Source: Fremontodendron californicum (Eukaryota > Streptophyta > Magnoliopsida > Malvales > Malvaceae). Taken from it: a stretch of DNA of 64,000 nucleotides. The translations under genes were made by a program, and so were the position numbers. The stretch lies in the NCBI GenBank assembly GCA_030761205.1, contig JAULJL010000040.1, positions 11,722,103-11,786,102 of the forward strand. Reading direction: 5' to 3'. Shown in pieces: positions 54,799 to 64,000 of the stretch; the stretch's first letter is position 1; each line of letters starts with the position of its first letter. The notes beneath the pieces were generated by a model. The model did no database searches and was not told the DNA's origin. It saw nothing but the letters and a program-made list of their open reading frames with translations.

Positions 54799-55082
54799 AA
54801 AGTAAAGCTTAGCTTTAAAATCACGAATCAATTAAATAAAAAAAAACAATTTTTTGAGTAGTAACTATTAAGTTAATAAGTTGTGGAAGAATTTTTTTAA
54901 TTGACACTTTGTGCAACAACCTGAAGGGATCGAAATTTACCGCTCATCTTTAAATTGAATTTAAATTGACGTAACTTTATCGTATTATACTTCTTAAATT
55001 GATTCAAAAATAAATTATTATCTTATACATTTTTACAAGTAAGGTTAACAGAATGACACATATTTTTAGAGTATAGTAGTAC
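54255..55082. other. Junction between the two inverted Tat-type elements
   Basis: 54255-54450 is the 3' internal end of element A (minus), matching in reverse 59440-59640. Beyond about 54450 the homology ends. AT-rich DNA with (TA)n at about 54757-54796 leads to the pol remnant of element B. Confidence 0.6.
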
Positions 55083-57085
55083 ATGTTGTACCACACAACG
55101 TGGTTGATTGCCAAGCTGGATCCAGTCAAGTACATATTGGAAGCACCTTCTTTGTCAGGGAGGACGGCAAGATGGCAGGTTTTATTGTCAGAATACGACA
55201 TTGTATATGTAAGTCAAAAAGCTATCAAGGGCAGTACAGTGGCTGAATTCTTAGCAAGTCGGGCAGTGGAAGATTATGAGCCGTTGAACTTTGACTTCCC
55301 GGATGAAGATTTGATGTATGTTTCACAAGCAGATGAGATTTCCCTGAAAAAGAAAGTATGAAAATATACTTTGATGGCGTATCTAGTGCCATGGGGCATG
55401 GAATCGGTGCAGTGCTTATATCCCCAGAAGAAGATTATTATCCTTTCACTACCATATTAGATTTTGATTGTACAAACAATACTGCCGAGTATGAAGCATG
55501 TACTATGGGCCTTTGTGCTGCAATGGACAAAAAGATCAAAGTATTGGAAGTTTTCGGAGACTCAGCTTTAGTGATTTACCAGCTACGAGAAGAATGGGAA
55601 ACCCGAGATACAAAACTAATCCGATATCGAGAACTCATACTGAGTTTATTGGAGGAGTTTGAAGAAGTGAATTTCAACTACTTTCCTCAAGAAGAAAACC
55701 GAATGGCAGATGCTTTGGCTACTTTGTCATCAATGTTTAAAGTGAATGAAGGGGCTGAAGTTGTACCAATAAAGATGAGTATATATGAGTCTCCTGCCCA
55801 CTGTCTGAGTATTGAAGAAGAAGCAGATGGCCTTCCTTGGTATAATGACATCTTGTAGTACATCAAGAATCAACAGTATCTAGAACAAGCAACAGAGAAT
55901 GACAAGAGGACTCTGAGAAGGCTAGCAATGGGTTTTGTTCTAGACAGTGAGATTCTCTACAAGAAAGGAAAAGACCAAGTCTTATTGAGATGTGTCGGAT
56001 CTGTTGAAGCTCAGAGAATCATAGAGGAAGTCCATGAAGGAATATGTGGCACTCATGCTAATGGTCACATGCTTGCTAACCAGATTATGAGGGCAAGTTA
56101 CTATTGGTTGACGATGGAAGGAGATTGCATCAGTTATTCCCGGAAGTGCCATAAATGCCAGATATATGCAGATAAGATTCATGTGTCGCCATCGCCATTA
56201 CATGTCATGACTGCACCATGGCCTTTTTCAATGTGGGGAATGGATATGATAGGGCCTATTACCCCGAAAGCTTCAAATGGACATCGTTTCATCTTGCTGG
56301 CTATAGATTATTTCACAAAGTAGGTAGAAGCTGCTTCCTATGCGAATGTAACAAAGTCGGTGGTATGCAAATTCGTTAAGAAAGAAATCATATGCCGTTA
56401 CGGGTTGCTAGCAAGAATTATTTCGGATAATGCTCTCAATTTGAACAATAAGATGATGAGAGAAGTGTGTACTCAATTCAAGATCACACATCATAATTCG
56501 GCACCTTACCGTCCGAAGATGAATGGAGTAGTAGAAGCAGCTAACAAGAATATCAAGAAGATTATTGAGAAGATGACCAATGTGTACAAAAATTGGCATG
56601 AGATCTTGCCTTTTGCTCTTCATGCATATCGTACTTCGGTCCGCACATCTACAGGGGCAACGCCATTTTCTTTGGTATACGGGATGGCAGCAGTGCTACC
56701 TATTGAAGTTGAGATCCCTTCATTTCGGGTTTTGATGGAAGTTGGCCTAGAGGAAGCAGAATGGGTTAGAGCTCGTTATGAACAGTTGAATCTCATCGAG
56801 GAGAAAAGATTGAAAGCAATTTGTCACGGGCAGTTGTATCAGACAAAGATGATTCGAGCCCACAACAAGAAAGTTCATCCCAGACAGTTCCGAGAAGGGG
56901 AATTGGTATTGAGGAAAATTCTCCCTATAGTGAAGGACACGAGAGGAAAATGGGCTTCGAATTGGGAAGGACCCTATGTGGTAAAAAGAGCTTTTTCTAG
57001 AGGAGCATTGATTTTAACTAGAATGGACGGGGAGGATTTCAGAAATCCCGTGAATGCCGATACTCTGAAGAAGTATTATGCTTGA
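55083..57085 (+). pseudogene. Tat-lineage pol remnant: RNase H, second RNase H, integrase
   Basis: The piece begins at the end of the RT-linked RNase H (HTTWLIAKLDPVKYILEA, ARWQVLLSEYDIVY). A one-base frameshift near 55350 leads into a second, archaeal-type RNase H (KIYFDGVSSAMGHGIGA, NNTAEYEACTMG, VFGDSALVIYQL, NRMADALATLS), whose presence marks the Tat lineage. In-frame TAG codons occur at 55856 and 56321. The integrase follows: H-C finger ending CHKCQ, WGMDMIGPI, RIISDNALN, MNGVVEAANKN (D, D, E all visible), then WEGPYVVKRAFSRGAL. Gag, protease and RT are missing. The 5' cut coincides with the junction to element A. Confidence 0.88.
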
Positions 57086-58535
57086 GAAAAAAAATGTGTG
57101 ATGCTGTGCACATGGAAATTCGAATGATTCCAAGTGTAAAAATAGAAATTCTTTATATCTATCTCCCCTGAGAATTGCTTTTCAAAGCAAATATTCATGC
57201 GTGATATGATGAATGGCCATCTTTCATATTCCTTTCACTAAGAAGAAATTATCCTTAGTTACCCCTTTGAGCCTTAGGAATTATTTCTTTCTTTAAACCT
57301 TGATCAAGGATCACCCTCTACACTGGAGGGAAAATGCGAGGAAAAATAATCAAAAAATCATGGCAAAAAGAAAGCCATTGGAAAAATGTGGCAATTGAAA
57401 GCCAACAAAGCAAAAAAAGAAAAAAGAAGAGAAAGTCCAAAAAGGGACAAATGTTTGGAGAATGAGTTCTCCTCAGAAAGTGATCCTTGATCCAATCACC
57501 CTTAAACACACTTTGGGCCTATTTTATCCTTTCTTTCTAAACCTAAACCTTGGCCTACATTACATGCTTTAAAAGCCCATTTTGATCAAGTATGGATATT
57601 TAATTTGAAAGGTTATTCTCAGAATCCATCCCATCTTTTGAATTGATATTTTTACCTTAGAAGCATTTAGAATTCTCAGATGCATGGTAGAACAAAAAAA
57701 AAATGGAAATGAAAAAAGAATGTAAAAGGAGAGGTTTAAGCCGAAAACCCGCAAAGGGCAACTTAATACTAAATGGAGGACACTTGAGTTGAAAACCTGC
57801 AAAGGGCGGCTCAAGTACTAATCATAGTTCGAATCAATGCTCCTTGTAAAGGGGGAGAAAGTATCTGACAATCAGAGATAAAGGGAACAACTCAATCTGA
57901 TGTAACTACAGAAGGTAAGAGGTTACCCAAGTAAATTCGTCGTTCAAAAGAAATTTCAGATGGTTTGAAAAGGAGGGGCATCTACAGCCTATAACCTTAC
58001 ATTTGTTTCTTATATCCTTGATATTTATTTTTACTATTTTAAAACATTTTTGCAATAAATTTTTGTTATCCTTTTCATGACAATTTTTGCTTGATTCATA
58101 TTTTCTTTTATACATTTTTGAGATGCATTATGATTGTTATTAAATTGAATGATAATTAGTAATAAAAAATCTTTAACTAAAAGGATTTCAAAGTATTACT
58201 AAGGAATAGATTTAAATCTTGGGAAAGGTTTGGAAAGTTCACCAAGAAAAGAAAACAGTGAACGTGGTGGGAACTCCATCACGAAGTCAAAAAATCTAAG
58301 AATTTCAGCGAAAGCCAAAAACTGAGACTGATTGACAAGATATCTTGAGTGGGGCATCAATGAACCAATTGAAAACTCTATCATGAAGTCGGATAATCTG
58401 TGAACCTCAAAGAAACCATGGATTAGAAATCACGACACAATCATTTGATTGCATTTATTCTTAGGAAACATACAAGCATTTGCAAAGCATGTCATTCTCA
58501 TCATTGCATTTAGTTAACGATTGCAGAAATCAGGA
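57086..58535 (+). other. Non-coding 3' internal region of element B
   Basis: Purine-rich and AT-rich text after integrase, with the motif AAGGAGGGGCATCTACAGCC at 57969, similar to the purine tract plus LTR start. Short repeats of AAAACC(C/T)GCAAAGGGC occur at 57745 and 57795. No ORF of note. Confidence 0.6.
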
Positions 58536-59186
58536 AAACTTGGACTTCCCCAAAGTGAACTCGTTCTGTTTTTTCAAACGAGTCGAGTCCCGAGATCACC
58601 ATCGAGGTATGTTTCCTTTCCAAATCAAACTCATTTTGCTTCTCGAATAAGTCGAGCCCCGAGATCGTCGTCGAGGTATGTTCCTTTCATTTTCAAGTTA
58701 AATTTATTCTTTTCAAAATGAACCAAACCCAGAATTATTCTTAGTATTTCCTTTGTTTTAAATCGAATTCATTATGTTTTATCAAATGAGTCGAGCCTTG
58801 AGACCTCCGTCGAGGTATTTCTTTTCGTTTTAAATCGAATTCATTTTGTTTTATCAAATGAGTCGAGCCTTAAGACATCCATCGAGGTATTTCCTTTTGT
58901 TTTAAATCGAATTCATTTTGTTTTATCAAATGAGTCGAGCCTTGAGACCTCCGTCGAGGTATTTCTTTTTGTTTTAAATCGAATTCATTCTGTTTTACCA
59001 AATGAGTCGAGCCTTGAGACCTCCGTCGAGGTAATTTCCTTTTGTTTTAAATCGAATTCATTCTGTTTTATCAAATGAGTCGAGCCTTGAGACCACCGTC
59101 GAGGTATTTCCTTCTGTTTTAAATCGAATTCATTCTGTTTATCAAATGAGTCGAGCCTTGAGACCGTCGTCAAGGTATTTTCAAAT
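58536..59186 (+). repeat. Tandem array of about nine 72-bp units
   Basis: Unit core AAATCGAATTCATTTTGTTT, then ATCAAATGAGTCGAGCC and GAGACCTCCGTCGAGGTA. Units 4-9 (from about 58750) are nearly identical; the first three are diverged. The period of 72 bp is a multiple of three and keeps a minus-strand frame open at 58985-59173, but no coding role is shown. Confidence 0.9.
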
Positions 59187-59189
59187 CAT

Positions 59190-59410
59190 GGGTAAGGCCT
59201 CCGGGCACCATTCTTAAGACCTCAGGGCATAATTTTTCATCAAGGGTAGCGCCTTCGGGCACCAGTTTTAAAGACCTTCGGGCACCATTTTAAAGACCTT
59301 CGGGCACCATTTTAAAGACCTTCGGGCACCATTTTAAAGACCTCCGGGCATAATTTTTCATCACGGGTAAGGCTTTCGGGCACCATTTTAAGACCTTCGG
59401 GCACCATTTT
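59190..59410 (+). repeat. Short tandem array (about 22-24 bp units)
   Basis: Repeats of AAGACCTTCGGGCACCATTTT and variants (CTCCGGGCA, GGGCATAATTTTTCATCA). It follows the 72-bp array directly and precedes the LTR by about 240 bp. Confidence 0.85.
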
Positions 59411-59647
59411 TTCTTTTGAAATCGAACTCGTTTCCTTAAGACGGGTCGAGCCTTGATTAGTTAGAGAATTCAATTTAAGGACAAAATCTTCAATTTACAG
59501 CTTTTTCAAAAACAAAATGAACAAAAAAAATGAAAAAATGAAATGAAAAAAGAAAATCTTTTTCCCTTTCCTTCACATGTGATTTCACTGACCGTACAAA
59601 ATTAATGTTTGTTTATCTTTGTCTAATTCCTGATTCTTAGCAATAGC

Positions 59648-62600
59648 TGTAGACACCTAATTTTGTCCGGACCACTAAAACAAGTATGTTTTCTTCCTAA
59701 ATTGATGTTTCAGAATGTAAAAAGACTTTTTTCTTCCTACAGGTGGTAGTCCCAGACTTAGTTTAAGAGGGCAAGCATAAAAAGTCAAACTCAAAAAAGT
59801 CAACCCCAAAAAAGTAAACCCCAAAAAGTCAACTACTAAAAAAGTCAACCCACTTTCAAAATCAAGATTTGAAGTTCAATTGAAAAATGGCGAAAGAATT
59901 TTGATAATCCGAGGTCTACATCGAAAGATATAGAGTTCAGAAGTTGGGTTATGGAGATTCAGTAGAAAGGAAACCCTAATCCGGGAAATTTTGGGAAAAG
60001 TGCTTAAACGATCTAATTGGTCAAAATTAAAGGTTCCAAATGAAAGATAAGCACTGACTACGGGTAATGGAGAAGCCATTTGAAAGAAAAACTGAAAGAA
60101 AAGTCAATCCGGGAGAAAATCGAGAATTAGGGTTTTTGGTGGATTTCGGTGAAATTGGGAAGAATTACAAGAAATGGCCCGACTTGGAAAGAAAAAAGCC
60201 CCTAATGGATTGATTGGTGAAAGAAAATCTTGATTCGGAGTTCGTTTGCAAAATGGCCAAATCTCGGGTCTCCTATGCTACTCAAGAAGATAAATCTGGG
60301 AAAAATAGCAAATGGACTCCAAAAATTATGAAAATTTGTAAATCTCATTTTTAAATTATTTGGAAGATATTGGCGAAAGAAAATCTTGATTCGGAGTTCG
60401 TTTTCAAAATGGCCAAATCCCGGGTCTCATATGCAGCAATTCAAGCAGATAAATCCTGAAAAAATACCAAATGAGTTCCAAAATTTATGAAAACTTCAAG
60501 ATCACACTTTTAAATTATTTGGAAGATATTGGTGAAGAAAAATATTGATTTGGAGCTCGTGTAAAAAATGGTAAAATATGGTAGCATAAAAGGGCAATTT
60601 TGGAAGAAAAAATCCAAATAAATAGCAAACGGACTCAAAAAATTTTGAAAACTTCCAGAATTCAATTTATTATTATTTTGAAAGTATTGAAAAAATAAAA
60701 TTTGAATTTGGAGTCCGTTTTCCATTTATTTGCATCCGGGAGGCAAAAAGGTCATTTTACCCAAGAAACCGAAAAGGGCTTCTCTTGCCTTTCAAAAAAA
60801 TCAGACTTGGGCTGGAAGAGGGAGGGCTGGCCAGCCAAGGCCCAAGGAAGGGAAGGATTTTCCGATTTTTCAATCAAAAGGCCAAAAATTAAGAGTTAGT
60901 TAGTGATTTTTTTGATCAAGCCATTGCAAATAAGCCACATGGGCCAATGCATGAATAGGGAAAGTGTCAACATAATTCTTGAACAGCTATAATTATGGAC
61001 AGCTGATGGCCTAATCTAAGGGTGATAATTTCATGTTTTAAACCTCTTGATTCATTAGCCATTGGATGAAAATTGCTTGGAGGAAGGATGACAACATCTT
61101 AGCTTATATGAGAGAGGGTTTCGGCCAGCCTAGGGGATCCAGAATTTTAATTTTCAGCACTTTCATCTTGTTTGGCTGAGTTTTCTCTCCATTGTTGCAA
61201 AGCAAAAAGAAAATTTTAGAAAAGAAAAGAAAGTTTGAAGAGAAAAAGCTTGAAAGATAGCTTCTAGAGGTTGTTTTTAGCACCAATTCTTGCAGTTTCT
61301 TGATTTTTCATTCTTGTTTTTGCTATTTTGATTATTATTTTGGTGAGTTTTCTTTTTAAATAAGTGTTTTTTAATGTTCTTTTTAAGTTCTTTCTTCATC
61401 TTTTCTTAAAAAAGTTCTTGCATTTTTTTTTCTCTTGATTTCTTGTCTTGGCCGAATGGCCCATGTTTTTTGTTCTTGCCGTTTTGCTTTGCTTTGATTT
61501 GTCATGTTATTTTTGTTATTTTTTTAGTCTTGATGCTTTAAATCTTCGTTTACTACATATACTTGAAGCTTGTTTTAATTTGGTTGCTAGTTTATGGCCA
61601 TTTATGAGTTTATTATCATGTTCTTGCATTTTTTATTTTCTGTTTTTAAAATGTTTAAATTTGTTTATGTTTTATATTTTGTAATCCATGTGTTTGTGAA
61701 AATGTTTGTTCGTTTTAATACCTCTATTTTATATTTGCATGATTTGAGTGTTATATTTTAAGTTGAGTATGTTAGTATATCAAGTGTTTGTGAAAATGCC
61801 AAGCTCACTTGGAACTAGAGGCCATTCGGCCACTTCATGTTATTTTGCTTTGTATGTGCATTTTTGCTATGTTAGTTGATAGGTTTGCATTTGCATGACA
61901 TTTGATTAAGTATTTGGTTTAAGTATATCAATTGTTTGTGAAAATGCCATGCTTGTTTGGAGCTTGAGGCCATTCGGCCACTTCATGTTATTTTGCTTTG
62001 TATGTGCATTTTTATTATGTTAGATGATAGGTTTGCATTTTCATGACATTTGATTGAGTATTTGGTTTAAGCATGCCTTGTGTTTGTGTTATTGCCATGC
62101 ATATTTTAGTTTGGTTTATTTTGTCATGCATGTCCATGCATTTTAGACCTAGGTTGCATTAAATGCCATGCAAGTTCTTTAGGTCTAGGTCACTTTATTG
62201 ATGCCATGCATTTTTTCATGACATTTAGGTTTAAAACCATGCATTTCATGCATCATATTGGCTGTATTTTTTCATGCATTTCATGTCCATGCCACTTGAC
62301 TAATGACTTAGACCAATTAATGGTTCAAAGTCATACTCTCTTGAGTATACTTGTGGAAAATTAATGAGTTGTCAAATTAATTATTCTACCTTTGTGATTT
62401 TTTTTACTTAGCCAATTTTTGCCTAACTTTTCAAAAGTCCTAGCTACTGTTTGTGAGTCATTTTGTGAGTCTTAAATATTTTTACTTTGATTTTTAAGTG
62501 ATTTTATCAAAGGCAAAAAAAAAAAGGTATTTTGGCAAAACAGTTTTTTCACCCAGTACTCGTACTTTCCCGATTTTTCTGGGCATTCATCTTTAATCAG

Positions 62601-64000
62601 AAAATTAAGCCGATTTTTTCCCATGTAGTTTTACATGTCCTGAGTCTCCAATATTTTTTTTATATTTTTTAGAATTTTTAAAAATAGGATAAACAATCGT
62701 GGCTTAAAACTAAACACTGGAGTCAGAATTGAATTTGAAGGAAAATCATTTTTCTATTTTGGTTAAGTTACTTAGAAGGGGCTGATTAGGAAGTTTAGCT
62801 ACGGACTTAGGGTAGTTTCTAAGCCTTTTCAGACCCTAAAAATGATTTTTTAAGTCTCGGGTTAAGGGTGATCAAGTCCGGGATTTTAAACTTAGGAAAT
62901 TAGAGCCATTTAAAAAAAGGGTTTAGCTAAGTTTTTATTTTTAATCTAAGCTTTTCAAAATTGTTTTCAAACAATCACAAAGTATTTTGGTTTTAGAATA
63001 TTTAATTTGATATATTTTCCTAAGGTAGCCGGATATCTTTTTAGATATACAGATTTCCTTAATTAAAGGAAAAAATACATTTTCATGCATTGCATTTCCC
63101 ATATTCATGCATTTTATATAATATGTGATTTTTGCTATGATAGTTTCTATGATATTGTTATGATTTTGAGTTATGTTATATTGTTTATTATATGATTTTG
63201 AATATGTCATGATATCCTATGCTTTTTATTTAGTTATTTTTTTATATTATTTAGCATATACTATGTTCATGCATTATTATTATTATTTTTATTTTCATGC
63301 ATATTATATGATAGCATTATTTTATATTTCATGTCATTTAAATTATATGCCATATCATTCATATTTTCCATTGTCATTTAAATTATTTCATTTCATGTAG
63401 AATATATTATGTTACCTAGGTCCTTTCATTTCATATAAAATATATTATGTTACCTAGGTCATTTCATTTCATTTAGAATATATCATATAACTTAGGATAT
63501 TTCATTTCATTTAGAATATGCTAAGACATTTAAATTATATCATATCATTTAGGTTGCATTATATTATTTAGATTTTGCTATGTCATTTTATTTATGTCAT
63601 GCATATACATATTCATTTCTTTTAAATGTTTTCAAAAAAAGTAATGATTTTTCAATAAAATAAAGATATTCCCGAGTTAAAATAATTCATGAGTTCTCTG
63701 TCGGGTTTGCTGGGGAGGATATCATCAATTATCATTAATAACGGAATATCTTCTTTAAAATGAGAATGATTCGGAAAGTTTTTCCAAATTAATAAAAATT
63801 TTTATATTTTGCCACGTTTGTTAGGGAATATAGGAAAATTTTGAATTTATAAATTCCGGATCATTTTCAATTAAAAATGGAATTTTTTTCTTTAAATTGG
63901 GAATTAACTTGAAATACTAAATTTAAAACCGACTTTTTTACCGAGACTTGAGATAACACATGATTAATAGGGTACCGTTTTATACGGGCGTTGTGGGGGT
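59648..64000 (+). repeat. Tat-type LTR B, plus orientation, cut by the window end
   Basis: Starts TGTAGACACCTAATTTTGTC at 59648. It is an inverted homologue of 49422-54239, continuing past 64000 by an estimated 0.4-0.5 kb. It contains the same tandem repeats (60200-60560 and 63370-63570). The purine tract that should precede it is deleted. Confidence 0.85.

Noticed and set aside
58985..59173. Minus-strand frame in the 72-bp array as a repeat protein
   Set aside because: The frame is open only because the period is a multiple of three; the earlier diverged units do not keep it and there is no start context.
58536..59410. CRISPR-like array
   Set aside because: The repeats are head to tail without unique spacers and lie inside a plant retrotransposon.

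Overview
The window is nuclear DNA from a flowering plant, most likely a eudicot. Three things support this. The introns and intergenic DNA are AT-rich. One interrupted gene encodes a plant-type Alba-domain RGG protein. Nearly every class of plant transposable element is present: Athila and Tat Ty3/gypsy, Ty1/copia, an L1-type LINE, hAT, Mutator and Tourist MITEs, and a Helitron end. The species cannot be named from the sequence. Host genes are few: the Alba gene (5557-11314, minus, 8 exons, with a +1 frameshift in exon 3) and a small secreted cysteine-rich peptide gene (46938-47814, minus, 2 exons).

Layout, left to right. 1-1.6 kb resembles a mitochondrial insertion and carries an antisense piece of LSU rRNA. 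2.4-4.6 kb is a decayed B3-domain gene followed by a Helitron-like 3' end. 5.4-11.3 kb is the Alba gene; its introns hold five copies of one hAT-type MITE and one Tourist-like element, and a Mutator-type MITE lies just past its stop codon. 12.0-12.6 kb holds two LTR ends of a Tat-type element joined tail to tail. 12.6-16.5 kb is AT-rich and contains several MITEs. 16.93-24.89 kb is a complete non-autonomous LTR retrotransposon (TSD AATTT, minus strand). It contains a gag remnant, an intron-less alpha-amylase piece and an Armadillo-repeat (U-box type) piece, and has itself been hit by a LINE in one LTR and by a hAT MITE in the amylase part. 25.7-29.8 kb is a decayed Ty1/copia element. 30.25-43.43 kb is a complete, young Athila-type element (TSD AATTG). 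43.4-49.4 kb is intergenic, with diverged duplications and the small peptide gene. 49.4-64.0 kb is a large inverted structure of two Tat-type LTRs (about 4.8 kb each) around a decayed pol.

The most striking system is the Athila element. Between pol and the 3' LTR, where such elements may carry an env-like ORF, it has two intact ORFs. The first (178 aa) combines a basic stretch with a Cys4 finger, an architecture resembling the cysteine-rich nucleic-acid-binding proteins of carlaviruses. The second (215 aa) is an intron-less LOG-family protein; LOG enzymes activate cytokinin nucleotides. A strong splice-acceptor signal sits directly upstream of each ORF, so both could be expressed from spliced subgenomic RNAs. 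The pair is bracketed by 99-bp direct repeats. The element's 1713-codon gag-pol frame is open but lacks the RT segment that carries the first catalytic Asp, so this copy should be RT-dead and would need help in trans. A retrotransposon carrying a hormone-activating enzyme plus a zinc-finger accessory protein is the best candidate here for an undescribed system; its function is inference.
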